From Flavobacterium coralii (GTDB taxonomy: Bacteria > Bacteroidota > Bacteroidia > Flavobacteriales > Flavobacteriaceae), in contig NZ_JAHDIU010000002.1 of NCBI RefSeq assembly GCF_019891545.1, positions 186,001-250,000 on the forward strand: 64,000 bases of DNA. Direction: 5' to 3'. The position numbers were made by a program, and so were the translations under genes. The notes below the pieces were generated by a model that had not been told where the DNA came from, did not search any database, and saw only the letters and a list, made by a program, of their open reading frames with translations. Positions 52,593 to 61,582 of this stretch are shown here, piece after piece; position 1 is the stretch's first letter; every line of letters starts with the position of its first letter.

Positions 52593-53258
52593 ATGAAAAA
52601 TACCTCTGATTTAGAATACCTGGCCTATCTTGAAACGTTTATTACCGAAAACCGCAGGGATAAGTTTATTGAGATACTGCAAAGCCGCACAAGGCATTTT
52701 ACTATAGCAATAGAGGATGTTTTTCAGCTTCATAATACAAGCGCTGTTATGCGCACATGCGAGGTTTTTGGTATTCAGCAAATGCACGTTATAGAAGAAA
52801 AATACGGCAAAAAAATTGACAAGGAAATTGCACTTGGCGCGCAAAAGTGGGTAGATGTTAACAGGCATGCCAGCGCGCAAACCTGTATTGACTCATTAAA
52901 ACAGCAGGGTTATAAAATTATAGCTACATCTCCGCATAATGATTCCTGCCTGATGGATGATTTTGACATCAGCCAGCGTTCTGCAATATTTTTCGGGACA
53001 GAAAAAATGGGGTTGAGCGATACCGTTATGCAACAGGCCGACGGCTTTTTAAAAATACCTATGGTGGGTTTTACAGAGAGTATTAATATATCATCTTCTG
53101 CAGCCATAGTAATACAGAACCTTACAAGTAGATTGCGAAAATCAGGTATTGACTGGAAACTGACTGAAGATGAAATTTTGGAAAAGCGTATCGACTGGAC
53201 CCGTAAATCTATAAAGGATATAGATTATATTACCCATAAATATCTTGAAACAGTTTAG
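52593..53258 (+). CDS. trmH: SpoU-family 2'-O-ribose tRNA/rRNA methyltransferase (TrmH-like)
   Basis: 221 residues. All three SpoU motifs appear: motif 1 'VFQLHNTSAVMRTCEVFG' with the catalytic Arg, motif 2 'AIFFGTEKMGLS' and motif 3 'LKIPMVGFTESINISSSAAI', which build the trefoil knot that binds S-adenosylmethionine. The basic C-terminus 'ILEKRIDWTRKSIKDIDYI' resembles TrmH, which methylates G18 of tRNA; rRNA-directed relatives are close, so the substrate is likely but not certain. Divergent from the sigma factor gene. Its stop overlaps the stop of the next, minus-strand gene by 4 nt. Confidence 0.88.
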   Translation: MKNTSDLEYLAYLETFITENRRDKFIEILQSRTRHFTIAIEDVFQLHNTSAVMRTCEVFGIQQMHVIEEKYGKKIDKEIALGAQKWVDVNRHASAQTCIDSLKQQGYKIIATSPHNDSCLMDDFDISQRSAIFFGTEKMGLSDTVMQQADGFLKIPMVGFTESINISSSAAIVIQNLTSRLRKSGIDWKLTEDEILEKRIDWTRKSIKDIDYITHKYLETV

Positions 53259-54019
53259 TTGCGGTTAAGGGCTTTATACTCTTCATAACACCCGCTTATA
53301 GCATCCATGATCTGCAAATCATTTGCAGTGGTTATAAATGCTTCGGAGTAGTTGCATCGCTCCAGTATCTCGACAATTTCATCTTTGCTGACACCAAGAA
53401 GTGCGGCAAGGGTTTCCCTGTCAAATTTAGAGGCGAGCACATTGCGCACGGTGTCGTCTTTTTTCATTTCTCTCAGCCTGCGCATCTCTGTAGGCTTTTT
53501 GCCAAATGTGTTATGCAACAGGTCTGCGGGATTAAATACTGAGCTTAAAATACGTTTAAAGGCTCCGGGAGAGTACTCTCCGCCCTCATAACCCAGTTGT
53601 AAACCGGAAATGTTATAACGGTAATCAGGTTCTTTGATAGGGGCGAGCTTGGCATCTATTTGCAGGTAGCCGGTAAGGTCATACTTGTTGATGACTACCT
53701 CTTCAAGTGTATAGGCACGTTCTGTAAACGGTATTTTTGTAGAAGTGGCACTGTTAATCCAGTCGTTAGTTACCCTTACTTTAAGTGACTGATAGCCTGC
53801 AAGCGAAAGGTGAAGCGTGTCATTAACCGTTGCTTCTATGGTAAAATTACCTCTGTCGTCGGTAATAGTACCTTTAACTTTATTAATATTGATTACATTA
53901 ACATGGGCAACGGGCAGTAGTGTGCCATCGTTAACAATTGTTCCCGTAACCGACTGCGTTTTCTGTGCGGAAACAGCACCGGAAACGAGCATAAGCAAAA
54001 AAACTACAAAATACCTCAT
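53255..54019 (-). CDS. Carboxypeptidase-like regulatory (CarboxypepD_reg) domain protein
   Basis: 254 residues from ATG 54019, chosen because MRYFVVFLLMLVSGAVSAQ is a clean signal peptide; the frame is open upstream. The beta-sandwich at about 22-100 reads 'VTGTIVNDGTLLPVAHVNVI', 'GTITDDRGNFTIEATVNDTL' and 'LSLAGYQSLKVRV', the domain found as N-terminal extension of SusC. The rest (about 110-254) contains 'YTLEEVVINKYDLTGYLQID' and a helical C-terminus. There is no TonB barrel. Such stand-alone proteins are frequent in Flavobacteria; their role is unknown. Confidence 0.78.
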   Translation of the reverse strand: MRYFVVFLLMLVSGAVSAQKTQSVTGTIVNDGTLLPVAHVNVININKVKGTITDDRGNFTIEATVNDTLHLSLAGYQSLKVRVTNDWINSATSTKIPFTERAYTLEEVVINKYDLTGYLQIDAKLAPIKEPDYRYNISGLQLGYEGGEYSPGAFKRILSSVFNPADLLHNTFGKKPTEMRRLREMKKDDTVRNVLASKFDRETLAALLGVSKDEIVEILERCNYSEAFITTANDLQIMDAISGCYEEYKALNRN

Positions 54020-54099
54020 TGAATGTTTATGTAATGTAAAAGTAATAAACAAACGCGATATTTTGTAGTTAGTATGCAATTATGAGGAAATATTTTATT

Positions 54100-55887
54100 T
54101 TATCCTCTTCTTGGCCTTCTGTCGCCAGAGCCTTTTCGCCCTTCACGACCTTCGCCTCTTCTTGAACTGCGTTCAAAAGAACCCTCTTTACGGCCTCCGC
54201 CTTTATTGCCTCCGCCAAAAGATTCGCTTCTCCTGCCACCCCTGTTGTTGTGGTCGCGGCGGCGGTTGTTAGAGCCACCGTCGTTTTTAGATATCTCTAC
54301 ATTTATCCTGCGGCCCTCAAGGTGCATGCTGTTAAGTGTATCTAATACTGCATTGGCATGTTCTGCATCGGTATTAAAGAAAGAAAAACCTTCTTTTACA
54401 TCCACTTTAAACACATCATCACGGCCCAGGCCAAGTGTGTCGCGTAAAAAGTCTTTAAGGGTCATCCAGTCAAAATCATCGCGGGAACCTATATTGATAA
54501 AGTAGCGAACTGCACCGCCATCGCTGCTAAAGCCAGATGCATCTTTCCTGTCTTTACCGGCAGTTTGTGCGGTAAGGTCGCGGTTTTTCTTGTAGTAGTT
54601 AATGAACCTGTTAAACTCTACTGATACCATTTTCTTGATAAGTTCTTCTTTAGAAAGATCTTTGAGTACTTCATATATGGCAGGCAGGTAAGAATCTATA
54701 CCGTGGTCAACTTCTACATCCTTTATTTTATTGGCAAGGTGGAAAAGCTGAATTTCGCAAATCTCTATACCTGAAGGTATTGTTTTCTCTTCAAACTTTT
54801 GCTTAATTACCTTTTCTATAGCAGATATCTTGCGTATCTCGCTTTTGGTTATAATAACTATAGATGTACCCAGCTTACCGGCACGGCCTGTACGCCCGCT
54901 GCGGTGGTTGTAGGTTTCTATATCATCCGGCAACTGATAGTTAATAACGTGGGTAACGTTGTCAACATCTATACCTCTTGCAGCTACATCGGTAGCAACA
55001 AGCATTTGTATCTGCCTGTTACGGAATGATTTCATTACAGAGTCGCGCTGCGCCTGAGATAAATCTCCGTGAAGTGCAGCTGCGTTATATCCGTCTTCTA
55101 TCAACTTATCGGCAACTACCTGTGTATCACGTTTTGTACGGCAAAATATGACCGAGAAAATATCAGGGTTGGCATCGGCAAGGCGCTTAAGCGCTTCATA
55201 ACGGTCACGCGCATTTACCATATAAAACTCATGCGATACTGTAGATGAGCCCGAGTTTTTATGGCCAACCGTAATTTCAAGCGGCTTGCGCATAAACTCT
55301 TTAGCTATGCGGGCTACTTCCTGCGGCATGGTTGCCGAGAAAAGCCATGTGCATTTTTCATCGGGCGTTGTAGAAAGTATAGATACTATATCTTCATAAA
55401 AGCCCATGTTAAGCATTTCATCTGCTTCGTCAAGCACGCAAAAATCAATTTTTGATATATCTACAAGGCCACGGTTAATCATGTCCTGCATCCTGCCCGG
55501 TGTGGCAACAATTATCTGTGCACCGCGTTTAACCTCACGCGCCTGCTCTGTAATGCTCGCACCACCATATACCGCTACAGTATGCAGGCTCTTTATATAC
55601 TTGCTGTAAAGCTTTATTTCGTTGGTAATCTGCAGGCAAAGTTCGCGTGTTGGCGAAAGTATTAATGCCTGTGTGTTCCTGTTATCAGCATCTATTTTCT
55701 GTATAAGCGGAAAGCCAAACGCTGCGGTTTTACCCGTTCCTGTTTGTGCCAGCGCTACAATATCGGTATCTTTTTCCAATAATAGGGGAATCGCCTTTTC
55801 CTGTACTTCACTCGGGGTCTCGAAACCCAGATCTCCTATCGCCCTCAGTAGCGACTCATTTAATCCTAATTCTTCGAATTTTTTCAT
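54100..55887 (-). CDS. DEAD-box RNA helicase with DbpA-like RNA-binding domain and RGG tail
   Basis: 595 residues. Q-motif 'FEELGLNESLLRAIGDLGF', motif I 'AQTGTGKTAAFGFP', motif II 'VLDEADEML', motif III 'FSATMP', motif V 'ATDVAARGIDVDNV' and motif VI 'YNHRSGRTGRAG' are complete. A DbpA-type RNA-binding domain follows (about 455-540: 'YFINIGSRDDFDWMTLKDFL', 'RDDVFKVDVKEGFSFF'), then a Gly/Arg/Ser-rich tail (about 545-595) typical of RNA-chaperone helicases. It acts in ribosome assembly or cold adaptation; the closest E. coli relatives are DeaD/CsdA and DbpA. Confidence 0.94.
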   Translation of the reverse strand: MKKFEELGLNESLLRAIGDLGFETPSEVQEKAIPLLLEKDTDIVALAQTGTGKTAAFGFPLIQKIDADNRNTQALILSPTRELCLQITNEIKLYSKYIKSLHTVAVYGGASITEQAREVKRGAQIIVATPGRMQDMINRGLVDISKIDFCVLDEADEMLNMGFYEDIVSILSTTPDEKCTWLFSATMPQEVARIAKEFMRKPLEITVGHKNSGSSTVSHEFYMVNARDRYEALKRLADANPDIFSVIFCRTKRDTQVVADKLIEDGYNAAALHGDLSQAQRDSVMKSFRNRQIQMLVATDVAARGIDVDNVTHVINYQLPDDIETYNHRSGRTGRAGKLGTSIVIITKSEIRKISAIEKVIKQKFEEKTIPSGIEICEIQLFHLANKIKDVEVDHGIDSYLPAIYEVLKDLSKEELIKKMVSVEFNRFINYYKKNRDLTAQTAGKDRKDASGFSSDGGAVRYFINIGSRDDFDWMTLKDFLRDTLGLGRDDVFKVDVKEGFSFFNTDAEHANAVLDTLNSMHLEGRRINVEISKNDGGSNNRRRDHNNRGGRRSESFGGGNKGGGRKEGSFERSSRRGEGREGRKGSGDRRPRRG

Positions 55888-55986
55888 ATAAAATTTAAAA
55901 TAGCTGCAAAGGTACTGTTTATTAGCGAGATATGCTAATGACTGTAAGAGACTTTTGACTTTTTGTTGCTATTGTAAATCAGTGCT

Positions 55987-56559
55987 TTAGGAGAAAAGAA
56001 AATCGATAAGCTGTTTTACAGCCCTGCCACGGTGGCTGCGCTCTGCTTTTTCTTCTGCGGGTATTTCGGCAAATGTAGCATTTTTGCCTTCAGGCTTAAA
56101 AACAGGGTCATAGCCAAAACCACCGCTCCCCACTTTTTCAGTAGTAATTTCGCCATTTACAATACCTGTAAACAGGTGTTGGCTGCCCTCTAAATTCAGG
56201 GCAATAACAGTTTTAAAACGGGCATTACGGTTTGCTTGGCCTTTAAGCTCATGAAGTAATTTTTCCATATTTGCTTCGGCGCTTTTTGCCTCGCCTGCAT
56301 ATCGCGCAGAGTGTACGCCCGGAGCGCCATTTAGGACTTCAACCTCGAGCCCGGTATCATCGGCAAAGCAGTTGTAACCATACTTTTGGGTTACATAGTC
56401 GGCCTTAAGTATGGCATTGCCTTCTATAGTATCGGCAGTTTCGGGTATTTCTTCAAAACAGCCAATATCTTCAAGGCTCAGCAATTCAATTTCGGACGGG
56501 AGCCTAAGTTTAATTTCATTAAGCTTGTTCTTGTTGTTAGAAGCAAATACCAGTTTCAT
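55987..56559 (-). CDS. rdgB: Non-canonical purine NTP pyrophosphatase (RdgB/HAM1)
   Basis: 190 residues. '[19 protein letters not shown]' (substrate-binding SNNxxK), '[20 protein letters not shown]' with 'RYAG', '[19 protein letters not shown]' and '[10 protein letters not shown]' are the complete HAM1 set. It removes ITP, dITP and XTP from the nucleotide pool. The upstream membrane gene stops at the base right next to the start codon, so the two are probably co-transcribed. Confidence 0.95.
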   Translation of the reverse strand: MKLVFASNNKNKLNEIKLRLPSEIELLSLEDIGCFEEIPETADTIEGNAILKADYVTQKYGYNCFADDTGLEVEVLNGAPGVHSARYAGEAKSAEANMEKLLHELKGQANRNARFKTVIALNLEGSQHLFTGIVNGEITTEKVGSGGFGYDPVFKPEGKNATFAEIPAEEKAERSHRGRAVKQLIDFLFS

Positions 56560-57033
56560 TTATGTTAAGTAGTTGTTGTTGGTCTTTCTTTTGCTGCAAA
56601 GGGCGTCTGTAATGCCTGCAATTACAGCCCAACGCACGTTTTCTCCCTTTTTTACTTTAGATGCGGTAATCATTACAGCTACGAATTCGCAGATGTTGAG
56701 TAAAATTACACCAAAAATGTAAAAGCCATAATACCAGCCCGGTTCATCATCAGTAAAAATGAGCTTTAAAGTCCAGCCGATAGCCACACTGTTAAATGGC
56801 ATAATAATTAATTGTGCAAGCATCGCCTGTATGCAGTGCCAGCGCACGTAATAAGATGATTTAAGATTACTGAAATAATATATCAATGATGCTATAAAAT
56901 TTACAATAGGCAGGGGTAAGCCTGCTATAAGCCCCACAATAGCCATAAGGTAGGCATTGCCTGCCTGCTCATGCTCGTGCGGGTAAACTATGGCTTCATC
57001 CTGAGTATTTATATTCCCTTCTGTATATTCCAT
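56560..57033 (-). CDS. DUF4870-like small membrane protein
   Basis: 157 residues from ATG 57033; the open frame upstream lies over the next gene. An acidic, polar N-terminus of ~25 residues precedes three or four membrane helices ('NAYLMAIVGLIAGLPLPIVN', 'YVRWHCIQAMLAQLIIMP', 'YGFYIFGVILLNICEFVAVM'). 'SYYVRWHCIQA' is like the 'VRFHaaQ' core of DUF4870/Tic20-type proteins. It is the third gene of a minus-strand set TM2 - DUF2752 - this gene; its start overlaps the DUF2752 gene by 25 nt. Confidence 0.72.
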   Translation of the reverse strand: MEYTEGNINTQDEAIVYPHEHEQAGNAYLMAIVGLIAGLPLPIVNFIASLIYYFSNLKSSYYVRWHCIQAMLAQLIIMPFNSVAIGWTLKLIFTDDEPGWYYGFYIFGVILLNICEFVAVMITASKVKKGENVRWAVIAGITDALCSKRKTNNNYLT

Positions 57034-57419
57034 ATCCAGTTGATTATAATTAATAAAACCAGCGGAACAGCAATCCACTTTTTTACAATTGTTTTCTCGA
57101 AGGTACGGTAATTTTTATAAACAGTATCTTTTCCTGTAGCTATATCAAATATAAGCCAGAATGGCAGGACTACCATTATAACAGCAAGTAGTAAACCAAT
57201 AGGATTGGCTAATACCGCCTGCTGTACATGCCCGTTAAGCAGATGTACTAACGAGCGGGTAGAACCGCAGGAAGGGCAGGCTATGCCTGTTACATTCTTA
57301 ACAATGCAGGGCGAAAAGTTTGCAGGGGCGGTGCTGTGGCGGTAAAACGCCCAGGCAAGCCATGCATAACCTCCTGTAAGTGCAAGGGTAAGTATAAGGT
57401 ATAGCCTGTTCCTGCTCAT
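57009..57419 (-). CDS. DUF2752 membrane protein
   Basis: 136 residues, three helices. The signature 'GIACPSCGSTRSLVHLLNG' (CPxCGxTR) followed by 'QAVLANPIGLLLAVIMVV' is diagnostic of DUF2752. Function unknown. It lies 4 nt after the TM2 gene and overlaps the next gene by 25 nt. Confidence 0.9.
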   Translation of the reverse strand: MSRNRLYLILTLALTGGYAWLAWAFYRHSTAPANFSPCIVKNVTGIACPSCGSTRSLVHLLNGHVQQAVLANPIGLLLAVIMVVLPFWLIFDIATGKDTVYKNYRTFEKTIVKKWIAVPLVLLIIINWIWNIQKGI

Positions 57420-57423
57420 TCCA

Positions 57424-57768
57424 TTAAATCATAGATTGTATTTTCTCCATATTTTTCTGCTTCGTGGCATCCTGGATAAGGAACCAGTCAACAATTGTCC
57501 AGATGCCGGCACCGCCGCAGGTTAACAATTTTGCTACACCAAGGCCTGTATCACCAATCATAAAACGGTCTATACCAAAACCGCCTGCAAGCAATGATAC
57601 GATCTGGATGTTAGACGGGTCTTTTAATTCTGATGAAAAAATCTGTGGCCATTTAGAGTCATGCATTCCTGTAAGCTTCTCCCTAAGGAAAGTAATGTGG
57701 TGCCCTAAAAAGAACCTTGCGTTGGTCATCAGGTACATGTCGGCCTTTAAATTCGAATTTGCGTCCAT
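57424..57768 (-). CDS. TM2-domain membrane protein
   Basis: 114 residues. 'VSLLAGGFGIDRFMIGDTGL' and 'GVAKLLTCGGAGIWTIVDWF' form the TM2 pair of helices with the D-R-F turn. A polar N-terminus of ~55 residues precedes it. First gene of the TM2 - DUF2752 - DUF4870 group, which recurs in Flavobacteria; roles unknown. Confidence 0.9.
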   Translation of the reverse strand: MDANSNLKADMYLMTNARFFLGHHITFLREKLTGMHDSKWPQIFSSELKDPSNIQIVSLLAGGFGIDRFMIGDTGLGVAKLLTCGGAGIWTIVDWFLIQDATKQKNMEKIQSMI

Positions 57769-57978
57769 TTTAATTGGTTTGGTTAAATTATTAATTGTTT
57801 TTAGTGATGGCGGTAAAACTAATGAAATATTTTAATTCTTTAGTGGTTGTTAAAAATTTAACGTTTTATGAAGTGTATCGAATTAAAAAGTTGTAACTCA
57901 CTGACTATAATATATCAATTTTTGGTAAGTACACAAATATTGATTTTAAAATTATTATGACGATAGCAATATAATAAT

Positions 57979-57986
57979 TACTTTTG
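57979..57986 (+). promoter_or_regulatory. Candidate -7 box for the serine palmitoyltransferase gene
   Basis: TACTTTTG (TAnnTTTG) 31 nt before the ATG at 58018; no clear -33 box. The 249 bp from 57769 to 58017 is otherwise AT-rich with no gene. Confidence 0.35.
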
Positions 57987-58017
57987 ATGCTGTTTTTAAA
58001 AAACACTATTTGATATT

Positions 58018-59283
58018 ATGGTAAAAGATTTATTTGAGAGGATACAAAAGAACAAAGGCCCTTTGGGAAAATGGGCTTCTCAGGCTGAAGGCTATTATGT
58101 TTTCCCGAAACTGGAAGGCCCTTTATCTAACCGTATGATGTTTCACGGTAAGGAAGTGATTAACTGGAGCATTAACGATTATCTTGGCCTTGCCAACCAC
58201 CCGGAAATAAGAAAAGTTGACGCCGAGGCGGCACAGGAATATGGCTCTGCCTACCCAATGGGTGCACGTATGATGAGCGGGCACACCTCATGGCACGAAA
58301 AGCTGGAGCAGGAGCTTGCGGCTTTTGTGCAAAAAGAAGCGGCATACCTGCTTAATTTTGGTTATCAGGGTATGGTATCTATAATAGATGCCCTTGTTTC
58401 TAAAAACGATATTATTGTTTATGATGTAGATTCTCATGCCTGTATTATAGACGGTGTTCGCCTGCACATGGGCAAACGCTTTACATACAAGCACAATGAT
58501 GTGGAAAGCCTTGAAAAGAACCTGGAGCGCGCCACCAATATGGCTGAAACTACAGGCGGTGGCATACTGGTAATTACCGAAGGTGTTTTTGGTATGCGCG
58601 GACAGCAGGGCAAGATTAAAGAAATTGTAGCCCTTAAAGAGAAATATAACTTCAGATTGTTGGTAGATGATGCTCATGGCTTTGGTACGCTTGGTAAAAC
58701 AGGCGCCGGGGCAGGAGAGGAGCAGGGTTGCCAGGATGGTATAGATGTTTACTTTTCTACGTTTGCAAAATCTATGGCAAGCATAGGTGCATTTGTGGCT
58801 GCCGATAAAGATGTAATCGACTTTTTAAAATATAACCTGCGCTCGCAGATGTTTGCAAAGGCATTACCAATGATTTTGGTAAAAGGTGCGCTTAAACGCC
58901 TTGATATGCTGCGCACCATGCCGGAGCTTAAAGATAAGCTTTGGGAAAATGTAAATGCGCTGCAAAACGGACTTAAAGAACGTGGTTTTAATATAGGCGA
59001 TACCAATACATGCGTTACGCCTGTTTACCTTGAAGGAAGCATACCGGAAGCGATGGTAATGGTAAATGACTTAAGGGAAAACTATAATATTTTCCTTTCT
59101 ATAGTAGTATATCCTGTTATACCAAAAGGTATAATTTTACTAAGAATGATACCTACTGCAAGCCATACTATAGAAGATATTAATGAAACACTTGCCGCTT
59201 ATGAAGCAATTCGTGAAAAGCTTGAAAACGGTACTTATAAGAAGATAGCTGCAGAAACAACGGTAGATGTTTCTGCTGAATAA
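58018..59283 (+). CDS. spt: Serine palmitoyltransferase-like alpha-oxoamine synthase
   Basis: 421 residues, PLP-dependent. 'INWSINDYLGLANHPEIR' and 'GSAYPMGARMMSGHTSWHEK' are the fold-I start of the alpha-oxoamine synthases; 'LLVDDAHGFGTLGKTGAGAG' holds the Asp-Ala-His that contacts the cofactor; 'VYFSTFAKSMASIGAFVA' has the Schiff-base Lys (FAKS). The close relatives are KBL, BioF and SPT. The long N-terminus 'LFERIQKNKGPLGKWASQAE' and the Bacteroidota context favour SPT, the first enzyme of sphingolipid synthesis (serine plus acyl-CoA to 3-ketosphinganine). The neighbour across the terminator (59337-60455, minus) is a GNAT-like protein that may be a later step. Confidence 0.85.
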   Translation: MVKDLFERIQKNKGPLGKWASQAEGYYVFPKLEGPLSNRMMFHGKEVINWSINDYLGLANHPEIRKVDAEAAQEYGSAYPMGARMMSGHTSWHEKLEQELAAFVQKEAAYLLNFGYQGMVSIIDALVSKNDIIVYDVDSHACIIDGVRLHMGKRFTYKHNDVESLEKNLERATNMAETTGGGILVITEGVFGMRGQQGKIKEIVALKEKYNFRLLVDDAHGFGTLGKTGAGAGEEQGCQDGIDVYFSTFAKSMASIGAFVAADKDVIDFLKYNLRSQMFAKALPMILVKGALKRLDMLRTMPELKDKLWENVNALQNGLKERGFNIGDTNTCVTPVYLEGSIPEAMVMVNDLRENYNIFLSIVVYPVIPKGIILLRMIPTASHTIEDINETLAAYEAIREKLENGTYKKIAAETTVDVSAE

Positions 59284-59306
59284 TCAGATACTACAATATA
59301 TTCATA

Positions 59307-59334
59307 AAAAAGCTCCGCATTTGCGGAGCTTTTT
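59307..59334. terminator. Bidirectional terminator after the SPT gene
   Basis: AAAAAGCTCCGC / GCGGAGCTTTTT, 4-nt loop, between convergent genes. Confidence 0.87.
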
Positions 59335-59336
59335 AG

Positions 59337-60455
59337 TTATAGCTTTATGCTGTATGTTTTTCTGCGCTTGTGCACAACAGGGTTAAAGTTTTTCCAAAGG
59401 TTGTTCATGGCATGGTTCTCTTCCAGTTCAGGTGTGCGAATACAATTACGGATGTTATTTTTATTAAATACCTTGTAGTATTCGTCGAATACTATTGCCG
59501 TAACGCCTTTGTTCTGGTAATCAGGGTCTATGCCTATAAGGTAAAACGCCACATCTTCACTATGCTTTTTTGCCCTTAGCAGGTGTATAAACCCAAAAGG
59601 GAAGAGTTTACCGTTAGCTTTTTTTAGCGCCTCTGCAAAAGATGGCATCACTATGGTAAAAGCAACAATATTTTTATCGGCATCCTCTATAAACTTAATA
59701 TACTCCGGATTAATAAGCCCAACATATTTCTTTTTAAAATATTCTATTTGCACGTCAGATACCGGCACGAAAGACGAAAGCCTGTCATAAGCTTTATTGA
59801 AAAGCGCAAACATCTTATCTATATAAGGCATTATCTCTGCCGTTGTTTTAAAATTAACAGGGGTAAGGTTATACCTTTTTTGTACCATTTGGCTCCCGCG
59901 TATAAAAGGGGCAGGGTCTACATCACGCATAGAAAAGATGCTCTCCCGGTATTCTTTTTCTACTGTAAGGCCAAGCTTTTCAAAGTGTTCTTTATAATAC
60001 GGATAGTTATACCAAGTTACCGCGGTGCCAATTTTATCAAAGCCTTCTGTAAGCACTCCAACTTTATCAAGATTAGAAAATCCCATCGGGCCTTCTGCCA
60101 TCTCCATGCCGTGTGCACTTCCAAACTCATATACCTTGTCTAATAAGGCTTTTGTAACTGTTATGTCATCTATTACATCAAACCAACCGAAGCGCACTTT
60201 ATTCTTACCCAGCAGCTTTACTTCCTGCCAGTTTATAATTGCCGCTGTTTTACCTACAATCTTCCCGTCGCGGTATGCGAGGTAAAATTTAGCTTCGGCA
60301 TTTTCAAAAGCCGGATTCTTAGTGGGGTCAAATGTTTCAAGCTCCTCACTTATAAGCGGTGGTATCCAGTAAGGATTATTTTTATAAAGCGTAAAAGAAA
60401 ACTTTATGAACTCTTTCAGTTCTTTTTTTGTTGTAACTTCTTTAATGGTTATCAT
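59337..60455 (-). CDS. Long GNAT-like acyltransferase, candidate N-acyltransferase of sphingolipid synthesis
   Basis: 372 residues, about twice a simple GNAT. The first half starts 'ELKEFIKFSFTLYKNNPYWI', then 'AKFYLAYRDGKIVGKTAAII' (GNAT strands with the basic loop), 'FDVIDDITVTKALLDKV' and 'GPMGFSNLDKVGVLTEGFDK'. The second half repeats GNAT-like elements with the acyl-CoA-type strand 'VAFYLIGIDPDYQNKGVTAI' and a final 'NNLWKNFNPVVHKRRKTYSI'. Proteins of this kind in Bacteroidota are often named GTP cyclohydrolase without reason. It is convergent with SPT and 3 nt upstream of nothing but an outer-membrane gene stop on the other side (60459). A ceramide-synthase-like role is my inference from location plus fold. 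Confidence 0.65.
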   Translation of the reverse strand: MITIKEVTTKKELKEFIKFSFTLYKNNPYWIPPLISEELETFDPTKNPAFENAEAKFYLAYRDGKIVGKTAAIINWQEVKLLGKNKVRFGWFDVIDDITVTKALLDKVYEFGSAHGMEMAEGPMGFSNLDKVGVLTEGFDKIGTAVTWYNYPYYKEHFEKLGLTVEKEYRESIFSMRDVDPAPFIRGSQMVQKRYNLTPVNFKTTAEIMPYIDKMFALFNKAYDRLSSFVPVSDVQIEYFKKKYVGLINPEYIKFIEDADKNIVAFTIVMPSFAEALKKANGKLFPFGFIHLLRAKKHSEDVAFYLIGIDPDYQNKGVTAIVFDEYYKVFNKNNIRNCIRTPELEENHAMNNLWKNFNPVVHKRRKTYSIKL

Positions 60456-60458
60456 TTA

Positions 60459-61457
60459 TTAATTTTCTCCTTCGGGTTGTACTTCATCAAGGCGCTGCTC
60501 CCTTTTCTTTTTGCGCTCTTCGCGTTCTTTTTCTTTCTTCTCCTTTTCTTTTTTCTTCTCCTCATTATATTCATCTTCGCGGGAGCCTTTTCCACCAATA
60601 ACTATGTCACGGTAGTTGGCATCAAAACGCCATGAAAAGCCTACACTTGCATAGAATATTGAGGGTGTATCTTTAAAGTTGCCGGTAACAGAGGCATCAA
60701 TCTGCATTACATCATTTAAAAGGTGTGCTGCACCTAAACGACCTACTATGTCAGCATAATAATCACTCTTATAGCCCTGAAATTCTACAAAACCTGACCA
60801 CTTTTCATTAAAGCCCCGTGTAAGGGTAGAAATATAACCGAAGTTAGGGTAATCAGTAAAAAATTTATCGGCAATAATATTATTTACCCAAACCCATTTG
60901 CCCCAGTGGTTCTGCAATATAGCCATACCTTTAATGCTAACATGGTCTTCAGGAAAGGTATATGGGTTATTGCCGCCAATAAGATTAGCACCCGCATAAA
61001 AAGCAATGGCAGGAATAAGCTTTCTCCATTTAAATTTGTGGTTTGCTTTCCAGCTATACAGGTTGGGTTCAGGGTCGTAACCCCTGTCAGGGTCATAAAC
61101 AAGGTATTTTGCACCTATAGTTGCCTGCCTGAAATCGTTCCTGTTGTAGGTATAGATCATATCTTCCTGCTGATCCACCTGATATTGTAAATCGGCAATA
61201 AACTCCAGCTCTTCCATAAAAGCGCCATACCTTACCGCCAGTTCTGCGCCAAGCCCTTTGGTTTCGGTATTCAGTATGCTGTGTTCTTCTTTTATGCCAT
61301 ACAGCCCTGTCTCTACCTGAAATATACTTAAACCTACGGCAAAAGCCCCCATAGACCTTCCCGGCCTGTTGGTGTTAATCTGGTCTGTATATTGTGCGGT
61401 AACAGCGTGTGCGGCAAGCAGCGATGCAATTGAAAATATTGTACTGACAAATTTCAT
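60459..61457 (-). CDS. Outer-membrane beta-barrel transporter-like protein with charged tail
   Basis: 332 residues from ATG 61457, which gives a signal peptide ending 'HAVTAQ'; the frame extends 14 codons upstream without one. The body is amphipathic strands: 'DQINTNRPGRSMGAFAVGLS', 'QVETGLYGIKEEH', 'LGAELAVRYGAFMEELEFIA', 'KFKWRKLIPAIAFYAGANL', 'FVEFQGYKSDYYADIVGRL' and 'IFYASVGFSWRFD', a phenol-degradation-type (MetA) OM channel layout of Bacteroidota. The last ~45 residues are a Lys/Glu-rich tail (KEKKEKEREERKKKREQR). It lies 3 nt upstream of the GNAT-like gene on the same strand, so the pair is co-transcribed, perhaps linking lipid synthesis with envelope transport. Substrate unknown. Confidence 0.75.
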   Translation of the reverse strand: MKFVSTIFSIASLLAAHAVTAQYTDQINTNRPGRSMGAFAVGLSIFQVETGLYGIKEEHSILNTETKGLGAELAVRYGAFMEELEFIADLQYQVDQQEDMIYTYNRNDFRQATIGAKYLVYDPDRGYDPEPNLYSWKANHKFKWRKLIPAIAFYAGANLIGGNNPYTFPEDHVSIKGMAILQNHWGKWVWVNNIIADKFFTDYPNFGYISTLTRGFNEKWSGFVEFQGYKSDYYADIVGRLGAAHLLNDVMQIDASVTGNFKDTPSIFYASVGFSWRFDANYRDIVIGGKGSREDEYNEEKKKEKEKKEKEREERKKKREQRLDEVQPEGEN

Positions 61458-61582
61458 TTTTGGCTCGTTTATTGGTTGCAGATAGTTAGTTTCCTTCAAA
61501 AATAGTATATTTTATTATTATTTTAAGAGCACACATTTAATTTTAAACCCGATAATGCTTAATTTTGACAAAACTTTATGAT

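Noticed and set aside
53255-53258. Overlap of two convergent stops as a sign of frameshift
   Set aside because: Both genes end normally; a 4-nt convergent overlap of stop codons is common.
54069-54278. 69-residue frame at the end of the helicase gene
   Set aside because: It is the Gly/Arg-rich tail of the helicase read in another frame.
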